Source: Carnobacterium_B sp040274945
Lineage (GTDB): Bacteria > Bacillota > Bacilli > Lactobacillales > Carnobacteriaceae
NCBI RefSeq assembly: GCF_040274945.1
Contig: NZ_JBEMAR010000004.1
Span: 124,001-188,000 of the forward strand
Direction: 5' to 3'
DNA length: 64,000 bases
Of the stretch, positions 34,020 to 43,201 are shown one piece after another (position 1 is the stretch's first letter; each line of letters starts with the position of its first letter). The notes below the pieces were generated by a model. It searched no databases. It saw only the letters and a program-made list of their open reading frames with translations, and was not told where the DNA came from. A program made the translations under genes and the position numbers.

Positions 34020-35792
34020 ATGGTTAGTACACATATTAATAATAAACTGCTGTTACTTCCTGACTTACCAGGATGCTATTTAATGAAAAATAAAGAAAAA
34101 GAAATCATTTATATCGGAAAAGCTAAAAATTTGAAAAAAAGAGTTCGATCTTATTTTAGAGGAACGCATGAAGGGAAAACCCAATTATTGGTTGAAGAAA
34201 TTGTTGATTTTGAAACCATTATTACTTCAACCGATAAAGAATGTTTGCTGCTTGAAATTACCTTAATAAAGAAACATTTGCCAAAATACAATATTAAATT
34301 AAAACAAGGGACAAGTTATCCTTATTTAAAAATTACAAATGAAAAAGACCCGCAACTCATTATTACATCTGAAGTAAAGAGAGATGGAGGTCATTATTTC
34401 GGTCCTTACCCAAATGTATATGCAGCTAGTGAGACTCAACAGTTTATCCAAAAAGTTTATCCGTTGAGAAAATGCAACGGGTATCAAAAGAGAGCTTGTT
34501 TGTACTACCATCTTGGGCAATGTATTGGTCCTTGTGATCATGAGATTCCCAAAGAAGAGTATGATGCTCAAATCGACAAAATTAGACGGTTCTTGAACGG
34601 TGATGTAAAAGAAATAAAAAAAATATTGAAAAGTAAAATGATGCAAGCAGCTGAAGAACTGGCTTTTGAACGAGCAGCTGAATACCGCAATCAAATTCAA
34701 TACATTGAAACAACTGTAGAAAGACAAAATATTATTACCAATGATTTTACGACTAGAGATGTTTTCAGTTATTACATGAATAAAGGCTGGATCTCCATTC
34801 AAGTATTCTTTATTCGACAAGCGACGTTAATTAAACGGGAAGCGACTATTTTTCCTTGCTACGATACACCTCAAGAAGAATTAGCCTCTTATATTGTTCA
34901 ATTTTATCAAGAAGATAATCATTTGCTTCCTAGAGAAGTATTGGTTCCAAACGGTGTAGATACGAAAATTTTATCGGAAGTATTGGAAATTCCAGTTAAA
35001 GTTCCAATCCAAGGACGTAAAAAAGATATGTTGGATCTAGCGACAAAAAATAGTGAAATATCGTTAAATGAAAAATTCCAACTAATTGAGATGGATGATC
35101 GCAAAACAGTCGGGGCGATCAAAGAATTGTCAGAAGCATTAAATTTACCTTTGGTCAGTCGCATTGAAGCCTTTGATCACTCTAACATTCAAGGAACAAA
35201 CCCGGTTTCAGCTATGGTTTCCTTTTTAGATGGAAAGCCAGATAAAAGTAATTATCGAAAATATAAAATAAAAAGTGTGTCTGGTAGTAATGAATTAGCA
35301 ACAACTGAAGAAGTTATTCGCAGACGCTATGCGCGACTTTTAAAAGAGGGCAAACCATTGCCCGATTTGATTTTAATGGATGGTGGAAAAATTCAAGTTA
35401 ATGGAGCTATTAATATCCTTGAAAATGAACTTGGGTTATCCATTCCAGTAGCAGGTATGGTGAAAGATGATAAACATAGGACCTCTTCACTTATTTTTGG
35501 AGAGGATCTTCAAAAAGTGACGCTCAAACCAACTAGCCAAGCGTTTTACCTTGTCCAACGGATTCAAGATGAGGTCCACCGTTTTGCAATCACATTCCAT
35601 CGCCAATTACGTGGAAAAAATAGTTTGTCCTCTAAATTGGATCGAATCGAAGGTGTTGGACCAAAAACACGTACAAAAGTACTAAAACATTTTAAATCGG
35701 TAAAAAATGTAAAAGAAGCCAGTGTAGAAGAAATAAATGGCCTTGGTATCCCGCTAAAAACTGCTGTGAGAATCAAAGAAGGTCTAGAATAA
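34020..35792 (+). CDS. uvrC: UvrABC excinuclease subunit C
   Basis: A 590-residue nucleotide-excision-repair nuclease. The N-terminal GIY-YIG domain has LPGCYLMKNKEKEIIYIGKA and makes the 3' cut. A cysteine-rich stretch CNGYQKRACLYYHLGQCIGPC follows near residue 155. The UVR/UvrB-binding segment is around 200-235, the RNase H-like domain with EAFDHSNIQG makes the 5' cut, and helix-hairpin-helices close the protein (LDRIEGVGPKTRTKVLKHF). The start at 34020 has AAGGGGA nine bases upstream; the in-frame ATG at 33993 lacks a site. Monocistronic. Confidence 0.96.
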   Translation: MVSTHINNKLLLLPDLPGCYLMKNKEKEIIYIGKAKNLKKRVRSYFRGTHEGKTQLLVEEIVDFETIITSTDKECLLLEITLIKKHLPKYNIKLKQGTSYPYLKITNEKDPQLIITSEVKRDGGHYFGPYPNVYAASETQQFIQKVYPLRKCNGYQKRACLYYHLGQCIGPCDHEIPKEEYDAQIDKIRRFLNGDVKEIKKILKSKMMQAAEELAFERAAEYRNQIQYIETTVERQNIITNDFTTRDVFSYYMNKGWISIQVFFIRQATLIKREATIFPCYDTPQEELASYIVQFYQEDNHLLPREVLVPNGVDTKILSEVLEIPVKVPIQGRKKDMLDLATKNSEISLNEKFQLIEMDDRKTVGAIKELSEALNLPLVSRIEAFDHSNIQGTNPVSAMVSFLDGKPDKSNYRKYKIKSVSGSNELATTEEVIRRRYARLLKEGKPLPDLILMDGGKIQVNGAINILENELGLSIPVAGMVKDDKHRTSSLIFGEDLQKVTLKPTSQAFYLVQRIQDEVHRFAITFHRQLRGKNSLSSKLDRIEGVGPKTRTKVLKHFKSVKNVKEASVEEINGLGIPLKTAVRIKEGLE

Positions 35793-35797
35793 AAATA

Positions 35798-35842
35798 AAA
35801 AAAGCTGAGAAAAAGGAATCAATCCTTAGTCTCAGCTTTTTT
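35798..35842 (+). terminator. Terminator after uvrC
   Basis: AAAAAAGCTGAGA pairs with TCTCAGCTTTTTT, with an inner AGGA/TCCT stem. T runs on both strands make it usable from either side. Confidence 0.88.
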
Positions 35843-35862
35843 TTATCTAATATAATGAAAGA

Positions 35863-36210
35863 TTAAAACAATTTGTTATTATCGTTATCTAAAATAGTGA
35901 CATCATCGTTTATTAATCCGGCATCACTTCTTAAAATTAAACTGTTCTTTGATTTTTTGTAATCTAAAACAACATTTTCTGACAAGTCATTTAAGCGTTC
36001 CTTTTGAACAGCTATTTTTCCAATCGTTGAATCGATGGTGTCATTCAACTCTTCACTAGGACTGGTAAGCAATTTTAGTGAGAAAGTGCCCACAATTCCA
36101 CAAGCATATCCGCCAGTGATACGGTTATAATACAAAGCTAATTTTCCGGGATGTTGTGCTTGGATTGTTTTGATACGTTCTATTGCAGGTTCAGTTACTG
36201 TTAAAAACAT
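35863..36210 (-). CDS. HesB/IscA-like (YqkB-type) protein, first copy
   Basis: A 115-residue protein of the iron-sulfur biosynthesis fold (PF01521-like): a short helix TEPAIERIKTIQ, then beta strands LALYYNRITGGYACGIVG and LILRSDAGLINDDV. It is paralogous to its neighbour. It keeps only one cysteine at the position where YqkB-type proteins have Cys-x-Cys, so it cannot bind a cluster in the usual IscA manner. The ATG at 36210 is chosen from GGAGGTA upstream and the matching MFLxVTE start of the paralogue. Function unknown. Confidence 0.7.
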   Translation of the reverse strand: MFLTVTEPAIERIKTIQAQHPGKLALYYNRITGGYACGIVGTFSLKLLTSPSEELNDTIDSTIGKIAVQKERLNDLSENVVLDYKKSKNSLILRSDAGLINDDVTILDNDNNKLF

Positions 36211-36304
36211 AAAATACCTCCATTTAATCAATCTACTTTTATTTAGTAAGTAAATAAATTATAACGGAAATACAGAACAATGTCCATTATTCTGTTTAGA
36301 GAAC

Positions 36305-36649
36305 TTAAGAAATAGACTGATTATCATCATTAATGATTAAGACATTATCATTGATCAAACCACTATCACTGCGCAAAATTAAGGCATGTTTAAAAGGATT
36401 GTAATCTAGTTTCATTTGTTCATCTAAAAAAGGAAGGCTCCACCCTTGAATAGGCAAGTTGCCTAAAGAAGAGGCTAAAATTGCATCTAAATCGGAATCG
36501 TTTTGCTGAGTAATTTTTAATAAGAAAATACCATTATTTCCACACGTACAGCCGATTCTAGATTCATAATAAAACACCAATTGTCCTGTGTGATGAGAAC
36601 AGGTCTGTTTAATTTTTTGTTGAGCGAGTTCGGTTACGTCCAAAAACAT
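36305..36649 (-). CDS. HesB/IscA-like (YqkB-type) protein, second copy
   Basis: A 114-residue paralogue of the gene just downstream of it: MFLDVTELAQQKIKQ, LVFYYESRIGCTCGNNGIF and LILRSDSGLINDNV align with its neighbour. It retains the Cys-x-Cys (GCTCG) seen in YqkB but not the C-terminal CGCG of IscA/SufA. AAAGGAG lies ten bases before the ATG. The two genes are 94 bases apart with no terminator between, so they may share a transcript. The role is unclear; iron or cluster binding is only a family-based guess. Confidence 0.72.
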   Translation of the reverse strand: MFLDVTELAQQKIKQTCSHHTGQLVFYYESRIGCTCGNNGIFLLKITQQNDSDLDAILASSLGNLPIQGWSLPFLDEQMKLDYNPFKHALILRSDSGLINDNVLIINDDNQSIS

Positions 36650-36760
36650 GTCAGATCAACTCCTTTATTTCTTTACATTTAGGATAGCTTGAACCATTAA
36701 ATTTGTCTAGCAAAAGTCATATCTTCTTTCATATGACCAACATATTTAAGAATAAAATAG

Positions 36761-36789
36761 TTGTAATTTTACAAAGAAAGAGGTATATT
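36761..36789 (+). promoter_or_regulatory. Promoter of the Rrf2 regulator gene
   Basis: TTGTAA (36761-36766) and TATATT (36784-36789) are separated by 17 bp. A small inverted repeat TGTAAttTTACA overlaps the -35. Confidence 0.6.
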
Positions 36790-36796
36790 ATTCGTC

Positions 36797-36815
36797 GTGG
36801 ACATTTAAAGTCCAC
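36797..36815. promoter_or_regulatory. Palindromic operator before the Rrf2 gene
   Basis: GTGGACATTTAAAGTCCAC is a 19-bp palindrome with one mismatched pair around a central T. It sits at the expected transcription start, just after the -10, so a bound protein would block initiation. Autoregulation by the Rrf2 protein is the likely meaning. Confidence 0.65.
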
Positions 36816-36849
36816 AATTAAACTGCAGAGAATAGAAAGAAGGGAAACA

Positions 36850-37320
36850 ATGAAGTTAACAAAAGGTTTGGAACAAGCAATCTGTATATTAGCCATGCTT
36901 TCTACTCAAGATAATTATATTCCAATTACTTCGCATGTATTAAATAGCCGTTTAAAAGGAACATCTCATTCTTATATCAGAAAAATTATCCGAAAGTTAG
37001 TTGTTAGCGGATTAGCAACATCAATTCCTGGAAGTAATGGCGGTTTTATATTAGCTAAAAAGCCTGAAAAAATAAACTTATTAGAAATTGTTGAAGCATT
37101 AGAAGGTAAGATTGTTACTTATCCAAACTCAGGAATGATTAACCAGGTTTTCTCAGATATAGGCGAGCCAGCTAGTAATGGAGAAAAAACTTTAGTAACG
37201 ACTTTTGAAGAGGCAGATAAACAATACACAAGTTTTCTAAAACGACAGACGTTAGATCAGCTTATTTGGTCATCAATAGGAAAAAGTGAAATGCCTGCTA
37301 TTGACTGGAATGAAAAATAA
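36850..37320 (+). CDS. Rrf2-family transcriptional regulator, cysteine-poor
   Basis: A 156-residue winged-helix regulator. The N-terminus MKLTKGLEQAICILAMLSTQ and SNGGFILAKKPEKINLLEIVEALEG are Rrf2 hallmarks. The three cysteines that hold an iron-sulfur cluster in IscR, NsrR and RsrR are absent, as in YwnA/CymR-like members; the only cysteine is in the first helix. The ATG at 36850 is chosen from AAAGAAGGG upstream. A palindrome lies in its leader and the YhgE/Pip gene follows after 33 bases, so it probably controls both. The signal is unknown. Confidence 0.88.
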   Translation: MKLTKGLEQAICILAMLSTQDNYIPITSHVLNSRLKGTSHSYIRKIIRKLVVSGLATSIPGSNGGFILAKKPEKINLLEIVEALEGKIVTYPNSGMINQVFSDIGEPASNGEKTLVTTFEEADKQYTSFLKRQTLDQLIWSSIGKSEMPAIDWNEK

Positions 37321-37353
37321 AAGTGGTTATATTGAAAGGGATGTACAAGTAAA

Positions 37354-40176
37354 ATGGACATGTTAAAAACGGAATGGAAGAAATTAGTCTCTAATAAAAT
37401 GTTGCTGATTTCTTGTATGGTTATGTTATTTATACCTATTATGTATGCTGGATTCTTTTTAAAATCTAACTGGGATCCATACGGAAATACAGATAAATTA
37501 TCTGTGGCTGTAGTTAATTTAGATCACTCTGTTGACTATCAAGGAACACAACTTGATATCGGATCGGATGTTGTGGATAAGCTCAAGAAGAATGATGCAT
37601 TGGATTGGCATTTTGTGTCTCAAGAAGAAGCGCAAAAGGGCTTAGAAAATCGTGAGTATTATATGGTAATGACATTACCAACAGATTTTTCAACAGATGC
37701 TGCTACATTGATGGAGACGAATCCAGAAAAAATGACAATTGATTATGAAACAAATGGGTCATTAAATTATATTGGAGAAGTTATTAGTAAATCTGCTGCA
37801 AAAGATGTTAAAGCAGAAGTATCTACTAATGTAACAAAAGCTTATACCGAAGCAATTTTCGAACAATTAGGCACAATTGGAACAGGTTTTTCAGAAGCGG
37901 CTGATGGGGCTGAAGAAATTGATGAGGGAACTGGGAAATTAGCCGATGGAAGCCAAGAATTAACAAATAATCTAGAAAAGCTGTCTTCAAGTACGTTAAC
38001 ATTTGAAGAAGGGACACAAACGCTGGAAGTTGGGTTAAAAGAATATACAGCTGGAATGGCTCAAGTAAACAATGGAGCAGACCAACTGAACAATGGAATC
38101 AATCAACTATCTTCAAAAGTAAAACCATTAGAAAATGGCGGATCCCTTTTAAAAAATGGTTCAACAGACCTCACAAATGGACTGAAAACTTATACTGCTG
38201 GCGTTTCACAACTTGCTGATGGAACAAAAGTCTTGAACGATAATTCTTCGGCCTTACAAGCAGGTACAGTTGAAGTCAGTAATGGTGTTGATCAAGTTAA
38301 ATCGGGTAGCGATCAATTGTCAATTGGTTTGAACCAACTTTCCTCAGAATTAGATAAAAGTTTATCAAATGAAAATACTGAGCAGCTGCAATTTTTAATG
38401 GAAAACTTGTCTTCAATGAACGAAGGGATTCAACAGTTAGATGCTGTTCTTAATGGACAAGCGGAGGGTACTGACTTTAGTGGCATTCAAACGAATTTAC
38501 AACAATCTGGCGTAAGCTTAAATGAAGTTGCTCAAGATATCGAAAAAACAGGAGAGGATTTAACTAAAGTAACGGCTGAAGTTGATGCACTTGAAGGAAC
38601 AATTCAAGCAGACAATGAAGCTATCATTTCAGCATTACAGGATACAACTGCATTTAATAGTTTACCTTCTGAACAACAAAATGAATTGCTAAATGCAGTA
38701 GATACATCAACCAATCAAAAAGAAACGGAAATAACCGCAATCAAAGATCAAATAGATGTTGCAAGTAAAGATATAACTAATACAGCAGTAGATGCAAATG
38801 AAACGGGTACTTCGTTAACCAGTTTGCAGACAGAATTAGCTGCCGTTAGTGGGCTTACGGACCAATTAACTGAACTAAAAACGCAAGTAGATACATTAGC
38901 TCAAAGTTCAAACCAACTATTGCCAGCAACAAATCAAGCAATGAATGAGTTGATAACAGGTTTAACAGGTATTCAATCAGCCTTGGAACGACAAGGAACT
39001 AACTCAAATAAAGGAATCATTCAAGGGATGACTGAATTGAATCAAGGTTTATCAGCCATTCAGGGTGGTTTGTCAGGAGAAAAGGGTCTAGTAGACGGAG
39101 TAACAAACTATACAAATGGAGTGAACTCCTTACAGACTGGAGCAGACGAACTAAATGCAAATTCAACAGCATTAAATACGGGCTCTGAAAAATTAAGCAA
39201 TGGTATAGAACAATTAACCTCTCAATTGCCAAATCTTATTGCAGGAATCGATCAGTTGAACAATGGGTCAAGTCAATTAGCTCAGGGAACGTCTCTTTTG
39301 AACGAAAATTCGGCTAGTTTAACTAATGGTGCAACAAGCTTAGCAGCTGGCTCGACACAGCTTAGAGAAGGTTCGCAAGCACTAAGCGATGGGTCTCAAA
39401 CATTAGGCAACGGAATCAACTCGCTAAAAGATGGAACGAGTCAATTATCAACTAGTTTATTGGAAGGTTCCACAAAAGTTAATGAAGTAGATGCAACGGA
39501 TAAAACAACAGATATGTTTGCAAATCCAATCGAATTAAAACAAGAAAAATATAGTGAAGTACCAAATTATGGTGCAGCATTAGCACCATATATTATGTCA
39601 ATGGCCTTGTACATTGGAGCAGTTGTCTTTACTACAATATATCCTGTACGTAAGAGAGCACTTGAAGGGAAATCTGGTTTTGAGTGGTGGCTAAGCAAAG
39701 TTTCTGTAGCTATACTTGTAGCAACTTTGATGGCTGTATTGGAATGTGGCATCTTATTAATGATCGGATTAGATGTTTTATTTATAGGGAAATTCTTCTT
39801 ATTAGCCGTACTAACTTCCTTAGCCTTTATGTCTATTGTGTTAACTTTAGTGGTAGCACTAGATAATGTTGGGCGCTTTTTAGCAATGGTATTACTCGTC
39901 TTGCAATTAGGCGGTTCTGGTGGAACGTTCCCTATTCCATTGACGAATGGGTTCTTCCAGTCTATTCACTTATTATTGCCAATGACCTATTCCGTTTATG
40001 GGTTTAGGCAAGCAATCAGCAACGGTTTAGGAAATAACATATATTGGCATGCTAATTTTGTGATGATTGGAATTATTATTCTTTTCAATGGTTTATTGAT
40101 TGTAACAATGCATATCTTACAAAAAAAGAACCAAAAAAATGAAGAAAATGAATTAGATGAAACAATTAAAGCTTAA
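37354..40176 (+). CDS. yhgE: YhgE/Pip-family membrane protein
   Basis: A 940-residue membrane protein. A first helix near residues 16-36 is followed by the conserved LSVAVVNLDHSVDYQG of the YhgE/Pip family. A long extracellular stalk (about 190-735) is made of repeats such as LNNGINQLSSKV and LADGTKVLNDNSSAL. Five or six C-terminal helices start near residue 745, with PIPLTNGFFQSIHLLLPMTYSVYGFRQ typical of ABC-2-like permeases. Pip of Lactococcus is the receptor needed for infection by c2-type phages; homologues are linked to ESX/type VII-like loci and export. It follows an Rrf2 regulator closely. Its native function is unknown. Confidence 0.9.
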   Translation: MDMLKTEWKKLVSNKMLLISCMVMLFIPIMYAGFFLKSNWDPYGNTDKLSVAVVNLDHSVDYQGTQLDIGSDVVDKLKKNDALDWHFVSQEEAQKGLENREYYMVMTLPTDFSTDAATLMETNPEKMTIDYETNGSLNYIGEVISKSAAKDVKAEVSTNVTKAYTEAIFEQLGTIGTGFSEAADGAEEIDEGTGKLADGSQELTNNLEKLSSSTLTFEEGTQTLEVGLKEYTAGMAQVNNGADQLNNGINQLSSKVKPLENGGSLLKNGSTDLTNGLKTYTAGVSQLADGTKVLNDNSSALQAGTVEVSNGVDQVKSGSDQLSIGLNQLSSELDKSLSNENTEQLQFLMENLSSMNEGIQQLDAVLNGQAEGTDFSGIQTNLQQSGVSLNEVAQDIEKTGEDLTKVTAEVDALEGTIQADNEAIISALQDTTAFNSLPSEQQNELLNAVDTSTNQKETEITAIKDQIDVASKDITNTAVDANETGTSLTSLQTELAAVSGLTDQLTELKTQVDTLAQSSNQLLPATNQAMNELITGLTGIQSALERQGTNSNKGIIQGMTELNQGLSAIQGGLSGEKGLVDGVTNYTNGVNSLQTGADELNANSTALNTGSEKLSNGIEQLTSQLPNLIAGIDQLNNGSSQLAQGTSLLNENSASLTNGATSLAAGSTQLREGSQALSDGSQTLGNGINSLKDGTSQLSTSLLEGSTKVNEVDATDKTTDMFANPIELKQEKYSEVPNYGAALAPYIMSMALYIGAVVFTTIYPVRKRALEGKSGFEWWLSKVSVAILVATLMAVLECGILLMIGLDVLFIGKFFLLAVLTSLAFMSIVLTLVVALDNVGRFLAMVLLVLQLGGSGGTFPIPLTNGFFQSIHLLLPMTYSVYGFRQAISNGLGNNIYWHANFVMIGIIILFNGLLIVTMHILQKKNQKNEENELDETIKA

Positions 40177-40226
40177 AAAAAAGATCTGCCACACGAGGAT
40201 TTACTCGTAAGGCAGATCTTTTTTTT
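40175..40226. terminator. Bidirectional terminator between yhgE and glnQ1
   Basis: AAAAAAAAGATCTGCC pairs with GGCAGATCTTTTTTTT, with an inner CACGAG/CTCGTA arm. It overlaps the end of the convergent ATPase gene. Confidence 0.9.
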
Positions 40227-40956
40227 AAACTAAAACTTTCTCTAAAAAGTTCTTTGTTCGTTCATGTTGAGGATGGTTAAAGAGTTGCTCAGGTTTGCCT
40301 TCTTCAACGATGTACCCGCCATCCATGAAAATCACGCGATCGGCTACTTCTTTAGCGAAGCCCATTTCATGAGTCACGACTAGCATAGTCATACCTTGAT
40401 CAGCCAATTTTTGCATGACTTCCAACACATCGCCAACCATTTCTGGGTCAAGAGCGCTTGTGGGTTCGTCAAACAGCATAATATCTGGATTCATTGCTAA
40501 TGCACGAGCAATAGCGACACGTTGCTTTTGTCCACCAGATAATGATTTAGGGTAATCATTTGCTTTTTCAGAAAGACCGACTGTTTCCAATAATTCCAAT
40601 GCACGTTTTTTAATGGCTTCAGTAGAATCCTTTTTGAGTTCTTTAGGTGCTAATGTAATATTTTCTATAACGGTTAGATGAGGGAACAAGTTAAACTGTT
40701 GAAAAACCATTCCAATATTTTCCCTTACTTTATTAATGTCTTGTTTTGGATCAGTGAGATCGAAGTCATCAATAATGACCTTTCCACCAGTAATATCTTC
40801 CAAAGCATTCATACAGCGTAAAAACGTACTTTTACCAGAGCCTGAAGGGCCAATGATGCAAACCACTTCTCCTTCTTGAACTTCAACGTTTAAGTCTTTT
40901 AAAACTTCTAAGCTTCCAAAGTTTTTCTTTAAATGTTCCACTTTTACTTTAGTCAT
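40225..40956 (-). CDS. glnQ: Polar amino-acid (glutamine-type) ABC transporter ATPase, copy 1
   Basis: A 243-residue ATPase: GPSGSGKS near residue 37, LSGGQKQR near 138, MLFDEPTSALDPEMVG near 158, and VVTHEMGFA. It powers amino-acid uptake with the fused binding-protein/permease encoded just upstream, whose stop overlaps its start by 8 bases. AAAGGAGAAC precedes the ATG at 40956. It differs from the second GlnQ of this window at only 14 residues by my count. It could also serve the ATPase-less permease at 29.5 kb. Confidence 0.93.
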   Translation of the reverse strand: MTKVKVEHLKKNFGSLEVLKDLNVEVQEGEVVCIIGPSGSGKSTFLRCMNALEDITGGKVIIDDFDLTDPKQDINKVRENIGMVFQQFNLFPHLTVIENITLAPKELKKDSTEAIKKRALELLETVGLSEKANDYPKSLSGGQKQRVAIARALAMNPDIMLFDEPTSALDPEMVGDVLEVMQKLADQGMTMLVVTHEMGFAKEVADRVIFMDGGYIVEEGKPEQLFNHPQHERTKNFLEKVLV

Positions 40957-42403
40957 TTGATGTTCTCCTTTCAATATAGTTTGAAAACTTCGTTAGGATC
41001 GTGATGATGATAATGTACATCAGTCCAACAATCAACCACATATCTCCAGAAGAGTAGGTACGGGCAATAATAATTTTTCCGGTTTGAGTCAATTCAACGA
41101 TACCGATAACGGATAGAATTGAAGTATCTTTAAGAGTGATCACAAATTGATTAATAAAAGATGGAATCATTATTTTAACAGCCTGTGGCAAGACAACTTT
41201 ACGCATAGACGTATTATAAGTAAGTCCTAAACTTCTTGAAGCTTCCAATTGACCCGTATCTACCGCTTGGATACCACCACGAACCAATTCAGCAATATAT
41301 GCTGTGGTATTTAAGCTCAGCGTGATTATACCAGCAATATAAGCAGGTATTTGAATACTTAAAAATTGTGGAATTGAGAAGTAAATGAAAAATGCTAATA
41401 CAATCAAAGGTATACCACGTAGAATATCTACGTAAATCGTTGCTATCCAGTTCAATACTTTATTAGGTGAAGCGTTAAATAATCCTAAAATAACACCAAA
41501 AACGGTCGCAATAGCGAAAGAAATAATAGTTAATAATAATGTTCTACCTAGTCCTTTTAATAATTCGCCGCCATTTTGTTGAATCAAACCAAAGAACCCA
41601 AGATTAGCTGATTCAGTTTTGGTAGATGTATCACCTAGGTAAGTGTCTAATATTTCATCATAAGTTCCATTAGCGCGTATATTAATTAACCCATTATTGA
41701 ACATTTCCAATAACTCAGCATTTTGATCTTTATTTACGGCAAAGCCATAATTGTCTCCAGGTTCAGCTTCAGTTGGTATTTGTAAACCTAATCCTGACTG
41801 AATAGCATAAGCCATTACAGGGTAGTCTTCAAAAGCAGCGTCCGAATTTCCTGTTAAAACATCTTCATACATATTTGCAGAATCTTCAAAAGTATTTAAT
41901 TCAAAACCAAATTCTTCTTGAATTGATTCAGCAAAAGCAGCACCCGTAGTCCCAACTTTAACAGCTACTGTTTTTCCTTCTAAGTCTTCATAAGAAGTAA
42001 TTTCATCATTTGTTTCAGAAACAGCCATAACAACGCCGCTCTCAAAATACGGTTCAGAGAAATCAAAAGATTCTTGACGTTCAGGAGTAATGCTCATTCC
42101 AGCAATCATACCATCTATTTGATTTGATTCTAAAGCCTGTAGTGCAGCACTAAATCCCAAAGGTCGTAATTCATAATTGAAGCCTTGATCTTTGGCAATA
42201 GCATCTAATAAATCCACATCAATTCCTTTGTATTCCCCATCAGCATCTTTGTATTCAAATGGAGCAAAGGTAACATCCGTTCCAATAATATAAGTTTTGT
42301 TTGTTTCTTGAGCAGAAGCTGTACCAGGCAATAGTATAGTGAAAATGACTGTCAGTAGTAAAGCTGTCATAAGTGTAAAAAGTGATCGTTTTCGTAAATT
42401 CAT
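40949..42403 (-). CDS. glnP: Fused amino-acid binding protein/permease (GlnPH-type), copy 1
   Basis: A 484-residue fusion. After a signal peptide ending TASA comes one SBP3 domain (about 35-265, IGTDVTFAPFEYKDADGEYKG). Then a HisM/GlnP permease domain follows with five helices and the EAA loop EASRSLGLTYNTSMRKVVLPQA. This tethered design is known from lactococcal GlnPQ; there two binding domains are present, here one. Substrates are probably glutamine or glutamate. The ATG is placed at 42403, seven bases after AAGGAGGT. Confidence 0.93.
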   Translation of the reverse strand: MNLRKRSLFTLMTALLLTVIFTILLPGTASAQETNKTYIIGTDVTFAPFEYKDADGEYKGIDVDLLDAIAKDQGFNYELRPLGFSAALQALESNQIDGMIAGMSITPERQESFDFSEPYFESGVVMAVSETNDEITSYEDLEGKTVAVKVGTTGAAFAESIQEEFGFELNTFEDSANMYEDVLTGNSDAAFEDYPVMAYAIQSGLGLQIPTEAEPGDNYGFAVNKDQNAELLEMFNNGLINIRANGTYDEILDTYLGDTSTKTESANLGFFGLIQQNGGELLKGLGRTLLLTIISFAIATVFGVILGLFNASPNKVLNWIATIYVDILRGIPLIVLAFFIYFSIPQFLSIQIPAYIAGIITLSLNTTAYIAELVRGGIQAVDTGQLEASRSLGLTYNTSMRKVVLPQAVKIMIPSFINQFVITLKDTSILSVIGIVELTQTGKIIIARTYSSGDMWLIVGLMYIIIITILTKFSNYIERRTSND

Positions 42404-42590
42404 CAATAAACCTCCTTGTCTAAGTTATTATTCTAATTTATGTTTAACTCGATTGCAACAATAATGTAATATTCTTGTGTGATGTTTTCTTACATGAAGA
42501 TGTTTATACGGATAGATTAAATAGTTGAATAGGTATCTCACATTCGCTATGATAGAAATAAAAATTACTCTAAAGAAAGTTGGTAGGAAA

Positions 42591-43169
42591 ATGATTCGAA
42601 AAGCTGAACTTTCAGATATAGACCAATTATTAGAATGGGTATGGATAATTTTAGAAGATATGGAGCTGCCATTGCTAACAGAAATAGATTCTAGTAGCTT
42701 AAAAAACATGATGAAAGAAGCTATGGAAAATAAAAATTACCGTTATAGTTACAGTCGGGCATTTATCTGTGTCCGTAATGGGAAAAGAGCGGGAGTATGT
42801 TTTGGTTATAAAGGCGAGTTGGAAGCCGTGATTGATGACCCATTAAATGAAAAATTAAAAGAATACGGGATAGTGGAACCACTATTTGAAGATGTTGAAA
42901 CAATTAAGGGAGAGTGGTACTTAGATTCTCTAGTGACGGATGAGAACTTTAGAGGGCAAGGTGTAGCAACAGAATTGATAGAAGCATTGCCTGCTATTGC
43001 AATGGCAGAAGATGAAAACGTTATTGGATTGAATTGCGATCAACAAAATAAAAAGGCACAGCAACTTTACCTTAAAATAGGCTTTAAAACGGTTTGGGAA
43101 TGTATGTTAGCCAATCATTTGTATGATCATATGCAATGGAAGGTGAATAAAAAAAGCAGTGATCTGTAA
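42591..43169 (+). CDS. GNAT-family N-acetyltransferase
   Basis: A 192-residue acetyltransferase. It begins MIRKAELSDIDQL. Acetyl-CoA binding is shown by DSLVTDENFRGQGVATELIEALP (the R-G-Q-G-V-A loop) near residue 125, followed by NKKAQQLYLKIGFK. The start is set by GGTAGGAAA just upstream; the earlier in-frame ATGs lack sites. Substrate unknown. A hairpin overlapping the stop likely terminates it. Confidence 0.88.
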   Translation: MIRKAELSDIDQLLEWVWIILEDMELPLLTEIDSSSLKNMMKEAMENKNYRYSYSRAFICVRNGKRAGVCFGYKGELEAVIDDPLNEKLKEYGIVEPLFEDVETIKGEWYLDSLVTDENFRGQGVATELIEALPAIAMAEDENVIGLNCDQQNKKAQQLYLKIGFKTVWECMLANHLYDHMQWKVNKKSSDL

Positions 43170-43192
43170 AAAATAAATCAGATCAATGCTTT
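43152..43192. terminator. Hairpin at the end of the GNAT gene
   Basis: AAAGCAGTGATCTG pairs with CAGATCAATGCTTT with one mismatch. The T tracts are short. It overlaps the GNAT stop codon and lies just beyond the convergent gene. Confidence 0.6.
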
Positions 43193-43201
43193 ATTCGTAG
43201 G

